Positions 44,197 to 53,954 of a stretch of DNA of 64,000 bases are shown piece by piece. Numbering within the stretch: the first letter of the stretch is position 1; the number at the start of each line of letters is the position of its first letter. This DNA comes from Paracoccus ravus (GTDB taxonomy: Bacteria > Pseudomonadota > Alphaproteobacteria > Rhodobacterales > Rhodobacteraceae): the NCBI RefSeq assembly GCF_004522175.1, contig NZ_SDEB01000001.1:1-64000 (forward strand). The letters are read 5' to 3'. A program made the translations under genes and the position numbers. The notes under the pieces were generated by a model. It made no database searches and was not told the origin of the DNA. It was given only the letters and a program-made list of their open reading frames with translations.

Positions 44197-44715
44197 CTAG
44201 CGCGGATCCAGAGACGTGCCCGCGCTTGCGGCATTCACCAGCAGCGCCCGCAGGTAATCCGCGACCGACCGGAACCCGATAATCGCAAAGCCTTCGTCCT
44301 GCCGCCAAATGGCGCATGCCACCTGCGCCGCGCGGCTGCGAAGCATGCCGTCCTGCGGCATGGCGGAGAGATTCGCGGGCGTCAGCTTGGCCAGAACCTG
44401 CCCAGCGCTGGGGCCTTGGACAAGGAATCCCACCCGCATGTCGCTGACATCCAGAACCAGCGCATGCCGACCTGCAAGCGAAGCGGCAAGCGCCGCCAGA
44501 GCGGGCGCGACCTGATCGCGCGGAAGGACCAGCAGCAATTCGTCGGGAGACATCCAGCACAGCCGCCGCGCCCCGGCGAGGCTGGTTCCGGTCCGCTCCG
44601 GGATCGGGATGCCGAGCGCCTGCGCGATATCAGGGCCCGTCTCGGACAGAACCGCCCGGATCTGGATCATGCCAAGGCCCGAGATCTCGGTGATGCGTGC
44701 CAAAGCCTCAGCCAT
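44197..44715 (-). CDS. soxG: Sarcosine oxidase gamma subunit
   Basis: The 172-aa product resembles SoxG, with SPDELLLVLPRDQ near residue 55 and the SDMRVGFLVQGP.A..VLAKL segment. It is the smallest-but-one chain of heterotetrameric sarcosine oxidase. Its ATG lies 8 nt inside soxA, with a GGAG site upstream, so its translation is coupled. Confidence 0.9.
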   Translation of the reverse strand: MAEALARITEISGLGMIQIRAVLSETGPDIAQALGIPIPERTGTSLAGARRLCWMSPDELLLVLPRDQVAPALAALAASLAGRHALVLDVSDMRVGFLVQGPSAGQVLAKLTPANLSAMPQDGMLRSRAAQVACAIWRQDEGFAIIGFRSVADYLRALLVNAASAGTSLDPR

Positions 44716-47638
44716 GCGTGCGGACTCCTTCCTTGTCATAGAATACCGGATCGACGATGCGCGCCCGATAGCTCACCGCCCCATCGCCGGGGAATTCCAG
44801 GATCTCGCCCATGCGCTCGGGCCCGCGCAGCACCAGCCCCATCGCGATCGGTCTGTCGAGAGTCGGAGAAAGATAGGTCGAGGTCACGCGGCCCTGCATA
44901 TTGCGCTGGCCATTGCCGTTCACGCCGGGTGCGACGGCATAGGCGCCATCGGGCAGCACCCGCCCATCGGTGCTTTCCAGCCCAACCAATTGCCAGCGCT
45001 CCGGCGCGGCCATGAAGCTGCGGTCCTGTGCGCGCTTGCCGATGTAATCGGGCTTCTTCCGGCTGATCGCCCAGCCCAATCCCAGATCCTGCGGGATCAC
45101 CGTGCCATCCGTCTCGTCGCCGATCATGATGAAACCCTTTTCGGCACGCATGACATGCATCGCCTCGGTGCCATAGGCGGTGACGCCCAGATCGGCCCCC
45201 GCCTCATGCAGCCTTTCCCAAAGCTCGAGGCCGCGCCCGGCGGGAACGGCGATCTCGAAGCTGAGTTCGCCAGAAAAGCTAATCCGGTAGACGCGCGCGG
45301 GGATGCCCGCGATCGTTCCTTCGGCCCAGCCCATGAAGGGCAGCGCATCGGAGGAAAGATCCATGCCGCCCAGACGTTCCAGCAGATTGCGGGCCTGTGA
45401 GCCGACCACCGCGATCTGCGCCCATTGCTCGGTCACATTGGCGGTCCAGACCTGCCAGTCCCACCACTCGCATTGCAGCCAGTCCTCGAGATGAGCATGG
45501 ATGCGCTCGGCCCCGCCGGTCGTCGTATGGACCAGCCAAGTATCCTCGGCGAGCCGCGCGGCGACGCCGTCGTCGATCAGGAAGCCGTTCTCGTTGCAGA
45601 TCAGCCCATAGCGGCATTTTCCCACCGGCAGCGTGGACATCATGCCGGTATAGATCATGTCGAGGAATCGCCCCGCATCCGGCCCCTTCACGATGATCTT
45701 GCCAAGGGTCGAGGCATCCAGCGTTCCGACGCCCCCGCGCACCGCCCGGACCTCGCGCGCGACGGCTTCGGCATGGCTTTCGCCGGGTTGCGGATAGCAA
45801 TAGGGCCGCCGCCAATGGCCGACCGGCTCCCAATGCGCGCCACGGGCCTCGTGCCAGCCATGAAGAGGTGTCTTGCGCAGGGGCTGGAACAGATCGCCGC
45901 GCGCCTCGGCCGCAATCGTCCCGAAGGTCAGCGGTGTATAGGGCGGACGGAAGGTCGTCGTCCCGGTTTGCGGGATCGGCTGTTTCAGCGCGGCCGACAG
46001 CGCGGCCAGTCCGTTGATATTGCTGACCTTGCCCTGATCCGTCGCCATGCCAAGCGTGGTATAGCGCTTGGTGTGCTCGACGCTTTCATAACCCTCTTGC
46101 GCGGCCAGTTCGACATCCGAGAGCTTCACGTCATTCTGGAAATCCAGCCACATCTTGGCCTTCATCCCGCGCGAGGCGTTCATCGGCATCACCCAGACCG
46201 GCATCAGGGCCTGCTCGGCAGCTGCGCCGGTGGCCTTGGCAACCAAGAGATCGCCCGCCGCGGCACCGACCGGCGTCACCATCGCCGCGCCATCCGCCCC
46301 GGTCGGCGGGCGCGCGGGATCGGGAATGAACATCGCCCCTTGCTGATCCCAGTTCAGCTTGCCGCCGCAATGGGACCAGAGATGCACGACCGGCGACCAG
46401 CCACCCGACATGGCGACGCAATCCACCGCCAGGGTTTCAAAGACCCGCCCCGCACCGACATATGAGCAAAGCTTGACCGCTTCGATGCGATGCCCGCCGC
46501 GAATGCCAGCAATCGCCGAGGCCGGCAGGATACGGACACCGCGACGCTTCAGGGTCTCGACCAGCGCGCCGGTGGGGTTCATGCGCGCATCGACCACGGC
46601 GGCAACTTCGAGACCGGCATCCAGCGCGGCCAGCGCGCTGCGATAGGCATCGTCATTATTGGTCACCACCAGGATCCGTCGGCCCGGCGCCACCCCGTAA
46701 TCGACGATATAATCCCTCACCGCCGAGGCCAGCATGACTCCGGGGACGTCATTGCCGGCGAAACTCAACGGTCGTTCCAGCGCACCTGTCGCGGTGACGA
46801 CATGTCCGGCCCGAATGCGCCACAGCCTCTGGCGCGGCAGCCCTGCCGAAGGCTCGTGATCCGCAAGGCCCTCGCGCGCGATCAGGTAGCCATGATCATA
46901 GAGCCCGGTCGCCATGCAATTGCGGCGCAGCCTGACATTCGGCAGCGCCTTCAGATCGCGCAGAAGCCCGTCGATCCGCGCCTGACCGTCCGGATGATCC
47001 GTGGGCGTCCGCCCGCCCCAATGCGGCGCCTGTTCCAGGACGGTCACGCTTTTGCCCTGCCGGGCCTGATCGAGTGCCGCAGCAAGCCCCGCGACTCCGC
47101 CGCCGACGACAACCAGATCGACATGGTCATAGGCCTGCTCATAGCGGTCGCCATCACCTTCGGTCGGAGCCTTGCCCAGCCCGGCGGAACGGCGGATCAG
47201 CGGCTCGAACAGATGCTTCCAGAACGGGCGGGGGTGGATGAAGGTCTTGTAATAGAACCCCGCTGGCAGAAAACGCGACAGCCAGCCATTGACCGCGCCC
47301 AGATCGAAGCCAAGGCCGGGCCAGCAATTCTGGCTGGTGGCGACCATGCCCGCGACAAGGCGCGTGGTTGTGGCACGCTGATTGGGCTCGAAATAAGCCC
47401 CCTCGCCCAGGCCCAAAAGCGCGTTCGGCTCTTCGACCCCGGCCGCGAGCGGCCCCCGCGGCCGGTGATACTTGAAACTGCGGCCCATCACCAACTGGCC
47501 ATTCGCCAGCAGGGCCGAAGCCAGCGTGTCGCCGCGCACACCGCGCAACTCGCGATCATCGAAGCGGAAGGACAAAGGATAGGCGCGGTCGATCAGGCGA
47601 CCGCCCGCGGCCAGGCGGAAGGGTCCGGCGTCAGTCAT
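44708..47638 (-). CDS. soxA: Sarcosine oxidase alpha subunit
   Basis: This 976-aa chain has an N-terminal 2Fe-2S-ferredoxin-like/thiol region, then a dinucleotide-binding domain with VVVGGGVAGLAAALDQA near residue 160. A C-terminal aminomethyltransferase (GcvT)-like domain binds tetrahydrofolate. The complex oxidises sarcosine to glycine, yielding 5,10-methylene-THF and H2O2. Length matches SoxA of heterotetrameric enzymes. It overlaps soxD (4 nt) and soxG (8 nt). Confidence 0.95.
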   Translation of the reverse strand: MTDAGPFRLAAGGRLIDRAYPLSFRFDDRELRGVRGDTLASALLANGQLVMGRSFKYHRPRGPLAAGVEEPNALLGLGEGAYFEPNQRATTTRLVAGMVATSQNCWPGLGFDLGAVNGWLSRFLPAGFYYKTFIHPRPFWKHLFEPLIRRSAGLGKAPTEGDGDRYEQAYDHVDLVVVGGGVAGLAAALDQARQGKSVTVLEQAPHWGGRTPTDHPDGQARIDGLLRDLKALPNVRLRRNCMATGLYDHGYLIAREGLADHEPSAGLPRQRLWRIRAGHVVTATGALERPLSFAGNDVPGVMLASAVRDYIVDYGVAPGRRILVVTNNDDAYRSALAALDAGLEVAAVVDARMNPTGALVETLKRRGVRILPASAIAGIRGGHRIEAVKLCSYVGAGRVFETLAVDCVAMSGGWSPVVHLWSHCGGKLNWDQQGAMFIPDPARPPTGADGAAMVTPVGAAAGDLLVAKATGAAAEQALMPVWVMPMNASRGMKAKMWLDFQNDVKLSDVELAAQEGYESVEHTKRYTTLGMATDQGKVSNINGLAALSAALKQPIPQTGTTTFRPPYTPLTFGTIAAEARGDLFQPLRKTPLHGWHEARGAHWEPVGHWRRPYCYPQPGESHAEAVAREVRAVRGGVGTLDASTLGKIIVKGPDAGRFLDMIYTGMMSTLPVGKCRYGLICNENGFLIDDGVAARLAEDTWLVHTTTGGAERIHAHLEDWLQCEWWDWQVWTANVTEQWAQIAVVGSQARNLLERLGGMDLSSDALPFMGWAEGTIAGIPARVYRISFSGELSFEIAVPAGRGLELWERLHEAGADLGVTAYGTEAMHVMRAEKGFIMIGDETDGTVIPQDLGLGWAISRKKPDYIGKRAQDRSFMAAPERWQLVGLESTDGRVLPDGAYAVAPGVNGNGQRNMQGRVTSTYLSPTLDRPIAMGLVLRGPERMGEILEFPGDGAVSYRARIVDPVFYDKEGVRTHG

Positions 47639-48000
47639 TCGTTCGGTCTTTCGGCAGGTTCCGGATCACGAGGCGCAATGGCCGTCGGCGTCCAATCGGG
47701 ACGACGGGCACGGATCGCGGCGAGGATTTCAGGCGGAGGGGCGGCATTCTGCGCCAGGTAAGTCCCAAAGACCTCCAGCGTGGCGGTGCAGCGCGCGGCG
47801 AGGAACCATTTGCCGCAGCCATAGGCGTGACGCCAGCGTTCGAAATGCACGCCCTTGGGATTGCTGCGCGCGAAAAGATAGGTCTCGAACGCCTCTGCGC
47901 TCGATCCCGGTCCAACACGCTTCAGATGGGCCTCGCCGCCGGGATGAAGTTCGGTCTCGTCCGCCGTGATGCCGCAGCAGGGGCAGGTGAGGGTCAGCAC
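47635..48000 (-). CDS. soxD: Sarcosine oxidase delta subunit
   Basis: The 121-aa product starts LTLTCPCCGITADETELHPGGEAH, with the Zn-ligand cysteines and His of SoxD, and includes the conserved HAYGCGKWFLAAR. The start is GTG at 48000, with AAGGAG seven bases upstream. Its stop overlaps the soxA start. Confidence 0.94.
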   Translation of the reverse strand: MLTLTCPCCGITADETELHPGGEAHLKRVGPGSSAEAFETYLFARSNPKGVHFERWRHAYGCGKWFLAARCTATLEVFGTYLAQNAAPPPEILAAIRARRPDWTPTAIAPRDPEPAERPNE

Positions 48001-48030
48001 GGTTCGCTCCTTGGGTCATGCACAAACGTA

Positions 48031-48060
48031 AAAGGCGCACCGGCGGCAAGCCGGGCGCCT
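48031..48060 (-). terminator. Terminator-like hairpin just upstream of soxD
   Basis: On the minus strand AGGCGC-CCGGC pairs with GCCGG-(bulge)-GCGCCT, giving 11 bp with one bulge, followed by TTTTACG. It ends about 20 bases before the soxD ribosome binding site, inside the sox locus. It may separate soxB plus the 77-aa gene from soxDAG, or act as an attenuator. Confidence 0.6.
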
Positions 48061-48102
48061 GAATCGCACCGTGCAGTGTCGAAATAATCTGCCGCGACCC
48101 GC

Positions 48103-48127
48103 GCCGAGAGGCAGTTTGCCTCTCGGC
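48103..48127. repeat. Perfect 11-bp hairpin after the 77-aa sox gene
   Basis: GCCGAGAGGCA and TGCCTCTCGGC form a perfect stem with a 3-nt loop, 11 bases beyond the stop of the 77-aa gene. There is no T-run. It may protect the 3' end of the soxB message or work with the downstream terminator-like hairpin. Confidence 0.6.
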
Positions 48128-48138
48128 CGAGTTCTGGA

Positions 48139-48372
48139 TCAGTTGCTCGCGGGCGGCGTGGTCCCTGCCGGAGCAGGGTCGGTGGTGGCGGGGGCGGCGG
48201 GCTCGACACTGACCGCGCCATCGGTCGGGGCCGGCTCGGGCGCGACGACGGCACCGGTTTCAGCCGGGGTCGGCTCGGGGGCACCACCGGACATGAACCA
48301 GTAGATGACGGCCAGCACGACGATGATAGCGCCGATGATGAGCCACATATTGCCCTTGGTCTGTTCCGCCAT
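48139..48372 (-). CDS. 77-aa single-span membrane protein in the sox locus
   Basis: Residues 9-26 (WLIIGAIIVVLAVIYWFM) form one membrane span. The remainder is a Pro/Ala/Thr/Glu-rich tail (PEPTPAETGAVVAPEPAP), likely periplasmic. ATG 48372 has AAGGAG eight bases upstream. It lies between soxB and soxD, where no sarcosine oxidase subunit is expected. Function unknown. Confidence 0.7.
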   Translation of the reverse strand: MAEQTKGNMWLIIGAIIVVLAVIYWFMSGGAPEPTPAETGAVVAPEPAPTDGAVSVEPAAPATTDPAPAGTTPPASN

Positions 48373-48502
48373 GATGAAAGCTCCTTGGTCATGGTGACGT
48401 GCAGCAGAAATGCGCCACCCTCGCAAGAGTTCCCTTGAAATCCCGGCATTTTCCGCTTTCCCCCGTCATGGGCGAAAAGCTGCCCGGCTGGCGACGCGCG
48501 AT

Positions 48503-49777
48503 TCAATGCGCGACTCCTGCCGCGACGCTCTCATCGATGAACCGCCCCTCGCGGAAGCGGTCCAGCCCGAATTCCGCGGCCAAGGGCCCCGGCGCGCCCT
48601 GGGCGACCAGCTCTGCCATGGCCCAGCCCGAGCCGGGAATCGCCTTGAAGCCGCCCGTGCCCCAGCCGCAATTCACGAAGATATTGCCAACCGGAGTGGT
48701 GGAAAGAATCGGCGAGCGGTCGCCCGTCATGTCGACGATTCCGCCCCATTGCCGCAGCATCTTGAGCCGCGAGAGCATCGGAAAGGTTTCGACCAGCGCG
48801 CGGACGGTTTCCTCGACGTGATGCCAGGATCCACGCTGGGTATAATTGTTGAACCCGTCGGTTCCGCCGCCAATGACCATCTCGCCCTTGTCGGATTGCG
48901 ACATGTAGCCGTGGACGGTGTTCGCCATGATCACCAGATCGCAACAGGGTTTGACCGGCTCGCTGACCAGGGCCTGCAAGGCCAGGGATTCGATGGGCAG
49001 CCGGAAACCGGCCTTTTCCGCCAGAACCGAGGAATGGCCCGCGACGACCAGCGCCAGCTTGTCGCATTCGATCCGGCCCTTGCCGGTGTTCACCGCCCGG
49101 ACCGCGCCGCCCGAGGTCTCGATTCCCGTGACCTCGCAATTCTGGATGATATGCATGCCCATGGCGGAACAGGCCCGGGCATAGCCCCAGGCCACGGCAT
49201 CATGTCGGGCGGTGCCGCCCCGTTCCTGATACAGCCCGCCCAGCACCGGATAGCGCGGACCGTCGATATTGATGATCGGCAGCATTTTCTTGATCCGCTC
49301 GGGACTGACCCATTCGGTTGCGACATTCTGCAGCCGGTTGGCGTGGACGGTGCGCTTGTAGCCCCGGACCTCATGCTCGGTCTGCGCCAGCATGAGCAGG
49401 CCGCGCGGGCTGAACATCACGTTGTAGTTCAGATCTTGCGACAGGTTTTCATAGAGTTTCAGCGCCTTGTCATAGATCGCCGCCGAGGGGTCCTGCAGGT
49501 AGTTCGAGCGGATGATCGTGGTGTTGCGCCCGGTATTGCCGCCGCCCAGCCAGCCCTTTTCGATGATCGCGACATCGGTGATGCCGAAATTCCGTCCCAG
49601 GTAATAGGCGGTGGCGAGCCCATGCCCGCCCGCGCCCACGATCACGACCTGATATTTCTCCCGCGGCTCGGGACTGGCCCAGGCCCGTTTCCAGCCCGAA
49701 TGCATCCGCATCGCTTCGCGTGCGAGGGCAAAGACCGAATAGCGGCCGGTGCTTTTGGTGGCAGGATTGGACGGCAT
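48503..49777 (-). CDS. soxB: Sarcosine oxidase beta subunit
   Basis: The 424-aa flavoprotein has the FAD-binding VVIVGAGGHGLATAYYLG (GxGxxG at 48-53) and the SoxB segment GGNTGRNTTIIRSNYL. It carries the catalytic FAD and covalent FMN of heterotetrameric sarcosine oxidase. ATG 49777 follows AAAGGT at seven bases; the frame extends to 49936 without support. It is divergent from ccmI. Confidence 0.95.
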   Translation of the reverse strand: MPSNPATKSTGRYSVFALAREAMRMHSGWKRAWASPEPREKYQVVIVGAGGHGLATAYYLGRNFGITDVAIIEKGWLGGGNTGRNTTIIRSNYLQDPSAAIYDKALKLYENLSQDLNYNVMFSPRGLLMLAQTEHEVRGYKRTVHANRLQNVATEWVSPERIKKMLPIINIDGPRYPVLGGLYQERGGTARHDAVAWGYARACSAMGMHIIQNCEVTGIETSGGAVRAVNTGKGRIECDKLALVVAGHSSVLAEKAGFRLPIESLALQALVSEPVKPCCDLVIMANTVHGYMSQSDKGEMVIGGGTDGFNNYTQRGSWHHVEETVRALVETFPMLSRLKMLRQWGGIVDMTGDRSPILSTTPVGNIFVNCGWGTGGFKAIPGSGWAMAELVAQGAPGPLAAEFGLDRFREGRFIDESVAAGVAH

Positions 49778-49800
49778 GGGACGACCTTTGCAGATTCTCG

Positions 49801-49855
49801 CAGGGCAGAGTGGTCCTTTGCCCTGCCCCGGGCAAGCCGGCCCTGCGACGCAGGG
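49801..49855. promoter_or_regulatory. Inverted repeats between soxB and ccmI
   Basis: Two palindromes lie in the 182-bp divergent intergenic region. CAGGGCA / TGCCCTG (49801-49807 and 49819-49825) is separated by 11 bases. CCCTGCG-A-CGCAGGG (49841-49855) is a 7-1-7 palindrome. Either may be an operator for sox or ccmI. No regulator gene is adjacent. Confidence 0.4.
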
Positions 49856-49959
49856 ATTGACGATTTGCGACAAAGGGCGGCGCAGATCTCCCGCGCGCGG
49901 CTTTGACTTTTGCCGACAGGACAAACCGGCTATCACCGAGTGGCACAGAGGAGCCGTGG

Positions 49960-51177
49960 ATGTTCTGGATCATATGCGCCGTCATGTCGGCAATCGTTGC
50001 CACCTCGATCGCTTTGCCGCTGCTCCGGCGGCGCGGTGCCGGCGAAGAACCCGCCGCGGCCTATGACCTGCGTATCTATCGCGATCAGCTGCGTGAGGTG
50101 GACCGAGATCTGGAACGTCGCGTGATCGAGCCCACCGAGGCCGAGCGCCTGCGCGCCGAGATCGGCCGCAAGGTTCTGGCCGCCGATCGCGCGCTGTCGC
50201 AGGGTGTCTCGATGCGACGCGCGCCGGGCGGCATCGCGGCGTTTGCAGTTCTGCTTGGACTGATGCTGGCCGGACTTTGGCTGTACCAGCGGATCGGGCA
50301 TCCGGACATGCCCGATGCGCCGATCGCTTCCCGGATCGCCTTGGCCGAGGCGTTTTACGAAAACCGGCCCTCGCAGGCCGAGGCCGAGAAAATCGCCCCC
50401 AAGGCGGCGCGTCCCGCGCCGGATGCCGAATATACCGCGCTGATCGAACAGCTTCGCGCGGCGGTCGCCAAGAACCCCGACGACCCGCGCGGTCAGGAGC
50501 TTCTGGCACTGCACGAGGAACAGCTGGGCAATCTTGTTGCCGCCAAGGCGGCGCAGGAAAAGCTCGTCTCCCTCAGGGCCGAGGAGGCCAGCGCCGATGA
50601 TTTCGCGCGTCTCGCGGGCCTGACCTCGGCCGCCGCCGGGGGCATGATCACCCATGAGGCCGAGGCGGCCATGACGCGCGCGTTGGAACTGGACCCGATG
50701 AACGCACAGGCCCGCTTCATGTCCGGGCTGATCCAGATCCAGATCGGTCGTCCCGACCAGGCTTTTCCGATCTGGGCGCATCTGCTGCGCGAGGGCCATG
50801 AGGATGCAAGCTGGCACGGGCTGGTCCGCTCGGCCATCGAGGATCTGGCATGGTTTGCGGGCGAGGCGAACTACACGCCCCCGCAAATCGCGCCCGCGCT
50901 TCCGGGCCCCGATGCCGATGCCATGGCCGCTGCGTCCGAAATGGCCCCCGAAGATCGCCAGCAGATGATCGAGGGCATGGTCAGGGGGCTGGAAACCCGG
51001 CTCGCCACCCAAGGCGGCCCCCCCGAGGAATGGGCCAGGCTGATTTCTGCCCTTGTGGTTCTGGGGCAAAACGACCATGCCCGGGATATCTATGGCGAGG
51101 CGCGGACGCGCTTTGCCGCCAACCCCGAGGCCCTTGGCGTGATCGAGGCCGCGGGCCAGGAATCGGGACTGCAATGA
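49960..51177 (+). CDS. ccmI: Cytochrome c biogenesis protein CcmI
   Basis: The 405-aa protein has two N-terminal membrane spans (about 2-20 and 92-110) flanking the CcmI-type cytoplasmic loop [23 protein letters not shown] periplasmic TPR-rich domain follows. CcmI chaperones apocytochrome c to the haem ligation complex. ATG 49960 has AGAGGAG upstream. Other ccm genes are not in the window. Its stop overlaps the ruvX start. Confidence 0.92.
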   Translation: MFWIICAVMSAIVATSIALPLLRRRGAGEEPAAAYDLRIYRDQLREVDRDLERRVIEPTEAERLRAEIGRKVLAADRALSQGVSMRRAPGGIAAFAVLLGLMLAGLWLYQRIGHPDMPDAPIASRIALAEAFYENRPSQAEAEKIAPKAARPAPDAEYTALIEQLRAAVAKNPDDPRGQELLALHEEQLGNLVAAKAAQEKLVSLRAEEASADDFARLAGLTSAAAGGMITHEAEAAMTRALELDPMNAQARFMSGLIQIQIGRPDQAFPIWAHLLREGHEDASWHGLVRSAIEDLAWFAGEANYTPPQIAPALPGPDADAMAAASEMAPEDRQQMIEGMVRGLETRLATQGGPPEEWARLISALVVLGQNDHARDIYGEARTRFAANPEALGVIEAAGQESGLQ

Positions 51178-51641
51178 TCTGCGAGACGATCGAGGAATTC
51201 GCCAGCGCCCTGCCCCGCGCGGGGGCCATTGCCGGGCTGGATCTGGGGACCAAGACCATCGGCGTCGCGGTCAGCGACGGGCTGCGCAGCGTCGCCTCGC
51301 CGATCACGGTGATCCGGCGCGCCAAGTTCACCCTCGATGCCGAGGCTTTGCTGAAAATCGTCGCGGATCGCGCGCTGGTCGGGCTGGTTCTGGGGCTGCC
51401 GCGCAATATGGACGGGTCAGAGGGACCCCGCGCGCAATCCACCCGCGCTTTCGCCCGCAATCTCGAACGCCTGACGCCGCTGCCGATCAGCTTTTGGGAC
51501 GAGCGGCTCTCGACCGTCGCGGCCGAACGCGCGCTGCTCGAGGGCGACACCTCGCGCAAGCGCCGCGCCGAGGTCATCGACCAGGTTGCGGCAGGCTATA
51601 TCCTGCAAGGCGCGTTGGACCGGCTGCGCTTCCTGGGCTGA
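51174..51641 (+). CDS. ruvX: Putative Holliday junction resolvase / pre-16S rRNA nuclease (YqgF)
   Basis: The 155-aa RNase H-fold protein has [17 protein letters not shown] (Asp23 catalytic), [11 protein letters not shown] and [15 protein letters not shown]. These are the standard YqgF motifs. It starts within the ccmI stop (ATGA). Confidence 0.95.
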   Translation: MICETIEEFASALPRAGAIAGLDLGTKTIGVAVSDGLRSVASPITVIRRAKFTLDAEALLKIVADRALVGLVLGLPRNMDGSEGPRAQSTRAFARNLERLTPLPISFWDERLSTVAAERALLEGDTSRKRRAEVIDQVAAGYILQGALDRLRFLG

Positions 51642-51652
51642 GACAGGCGAAA

Positions 51653-51670
51653 GCGGCCCTTTCGGGCCGC
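51653..51670. terminator. Shared hairpin between ruvX and the phytase-like gene
   Basis: GCGGCCC-TTTC-GGGCCGC is a 7-bp GC stem lying between two convergent stops. Short T-rich flanks (CTTCC on plus, TTTC on minus) allow it to serve both strands. Confidence 0.6.
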
Positions 51671-51686
51671 CTTCCGGTCATATGGT

Positions 51687-53867
51687 TCAGTTCACGCTGG
51701 CCGTCTGCGTGCCGACCGGGAAGGACCACATGAAGGTCTCGCCCGAGGCATCATCGACGCCATCATTGTCGGTCGCGGTGAAGGCCGTGCCGTCGGAGGT
51801 GATGGCGAGGCTTTCGACCTTGTCCTGCACATAGCCGTTCCACTGTTTCAGGTCGGGGATCAGATCGCGCACGAGGGTCTTTTCGACCAGCGGCAAATCG
51901 CCGCCCAGCGGCGCGGGTTCCAGCCCGTCAAGCGAAACCGCGGTGACCTGCTTCAGGACCGCCGCCTGACCGATCAGATTGTCGCGCTCGATCAGGAAGA
52001 TCCGGCCATCATGGATGGCAAGTTCGGACAGACCGACCCAGCCCTCGCCCTTTTCCAGCGGATAGCGGACGCCTGCCCATTCGCCCGATGCAGGATCGTA
52101 GCGCAGCAGCTTGGCCTGTCCCTTGGGATCGTCCTTCCATTCGCGCTGCACGGCCATCCAAAGCTTGCCGTCCTGGTCCAGAGCGATGCCTTCCAGCCCG
52201 AAACGGGTCGATTGCGCGGTCAGATCGGCGGGCAGTTCCACCGCCTGCTGCACCGCGCCCGCGGCATCGACATGCAGGATCTGATGGGGAATGTCCTTTT
52301 CCGGATTGCCCTCGCTTGCCAGCCAGAAACCGCCCTGCCCGTCTGACGCGATGCCTTCCAGATCGAGCTTCTCGGCGGGCTTCCCGTCCTTGCTGACCAC
52401 CATGGCGGCGGTGATGCGCGCGGGTTTCGACGCGGTCTCGATGCGGTAGATCGAGGGGGCGGCCTCATAGGCGCTGTCGCTGACCGCATGCAGCACGGAC
52501 TTGTCCTGCGGATCGACCGCAAGACCCGAGATCGCGCCCCAGCCGATCAGTTCCTCGCCTTCCGAGACCAGCGTCGGATAAGCGGCCTCGCCTTCGGCCC
52601 GCTCATAGAGCATGACATGGGCGCGGGCCGCCCCGTCTTCGCCCAGATCGGTCTCGTTCGCGCTGGCGAACAGGTTGCGCCCGGGGATCGCGACCAGCCC
52701 TTCCGGTCCGATGCCCGAGGGCAAAAGCTGTTTCAAACTGGGCTCGGCCGGGTTTGCCACGTCATAGACGCCGATCACGCTGCCGCGCTCCGAGCCGACG
52801 AAAAGCAGCTTCTCGCCGTCGAATTCGGCAAATTTCAGCGCCTCGGGCTCGACGCCCTTCTTGCCCGAGCGGCCTTCGGGATAATGCCCGATCCGAACGA
52901 TCTCATGCTCAAAGCTCGCGCCGGATTCGTAAACGACCGAGCCGTCGCGGTTCCAGATCGTAAAGCCGCGCGAGCCGCCTTTCCAATCGCCCTCATTGGC
53001 GGTGGCGAAATGGTCATTGTCGATCCATGCGACCGTATCGGGTTCGCGCGGCACGTCCTTGAGGCTGCCGGTAAAGTCCAGCTTGCCGTCCTTTTCGGTA
53101 TCCACGCCGTCCAGATCGACCATGCCCGCGCTGAAATGCGAGGCGACCTTGCCATCCGCGCCGATGACGACGATGTGGTTGTTTTCCTGCAAGGTGACGA
53201 CCAGATCGCCCTTGGCGTTGAAGTCCAGATATTCCGGCTCGGGATCTTCGGCCGCGATCTCGGCCAGACCGGTCAGTTCGACGATCTGTTGGCTTGTGCA
53301 ATCGACCTGACCGTCCTTGATCGTCAGGCGTGTGACATAGCCCGCGGGCGCCTGCGGGATCGCGCCATCATTGACCTCTTCGTCACGCTCGTTTTCGATC
53401 ACGACGGCGAGCATGTCGCCCATGGGTGAAATCGCGACCGAGTCGGGCTGCCCGCCCAGATCGCAGCTTGCGGTCAAGGCCTTTGTCTTCAGATCGACCG
53501 AGCGCAGCGCGCCCGAGGGTTGGGTGAAGCTTTCCGAGGTGTTCACCCCGACAAACGCCGTCTCGCCAAGCACGACCGTGGTGGTGGGCTCGCCATCCAT
53601 CGGGATATTGCCGATGGGCTTGGGCGCGTTCGGGTCGGTGATGTCGATCAGGCCGATCGCGTTCAGCGGGCTGTCGGAATAGATCAGTTCCATGCCGTCG
53701 GCCGTGGCGGTCATGATCTCGGCCGAGGTGGCGCGGGCGCGATCTTCGCCCTCGGCCATGTTGTCGGCGGTGGCAAAACTCGCGATGCGGTTGAAAACCG
53801 GCTCGGCAATCGCTGGCGACGCGGCAGCCAGCGCGATGAGCGAGCAGAAGGTCAGACGAAAGGTCAT
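51687..53867 (-). CDS. Exported esterase-like-phytase domain protein
   Basis: The 726-aa protein has a signal peptide (cleavage near residue 21, IA-EP). The N-terminal half is a beta-propeller-like region (LRSVDLKTKALTASCDLGG, PDSVAISPMGDMLAVVIENE) as in choice-of-anchor proteins. The C-terminal half looks like the esterase-like-activity-of-phytase domain (ISGLAVDPQDKSVLHAVSDS, LEGIASDGQGGFWLASEGN). It is probably periplasmic or secreted, perhaps a phosphatase or phosphodiesterase; substrate unknown. ATG 53867 has GAGG upstream. Confidence 0.78.
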   Translation of the reverse strand: MTFRLTFCSLIALAAASPAIAEPVFNRIASFATADNMAEGEDRARATSAEIMTATADGMELIYSDSPLNAIGLIDITDPNAPKPIGNIPMDGEPTTTVVLGETAFVGVNTSESFTQPSGALRSVDLKTKALTASCDLGGQPDSVAISPMGDMLAVVIENERDEEVNDGAIPQAPAGYVTRLTIKDGQVDCTSQQIVELTGLAEIAAEDPEPEYLDFNAKGDLVVTLQENNHIVVIGADGKVASHFSAGMVDLDGVDTEKDGKLDFTGSLKDVPREPDTVAWIDNDHFATANEGDWKGGSRGFTIWNRDGSVVYESGASFEHEIVRIGHYPEGRSGKKGVEPEALKFAEFDGEKLLFVGSERGSVIGVYDVANPAEPSLKQLLPSGIGPEGLVAIPGRNLFASANETDLGEDGAARAHVMLYERAEGEAAYPTLVSEGEELIGWGAISGLAVDPQDKSVLHAVSDSAYEAAPSIYRIETASKPARITAAMVVSKDGKPAEKLDLEGIASDGQGGFWLASEGNPEKDIPHQILHVDAAGAVQQAVELPADLTAQSTRFGLEGIALDQDGKLWMAVQREWKDDPKGQAKLLRYDPASGEWAGVRYPLEKGEGWVGLSELAIHDGRIFLIERDNLIGQAAVLKQVTAVSLDGLEPAPLGGDLPLVEKTLVRDLIPDLKQWNGYVQDKVESLAITSDGTAFTATDNDGVDDASGETFMWSFPVGTQTASVN

Positions 53868-53954
53868 GTGATCCTCGGGGGTTGGCGTGTTCCCCGCGGA
53901 TGTCGCGCCGCGATGTAACACCCCGTTGTCGGGGGCGTGACGGTTCGGTGACGT

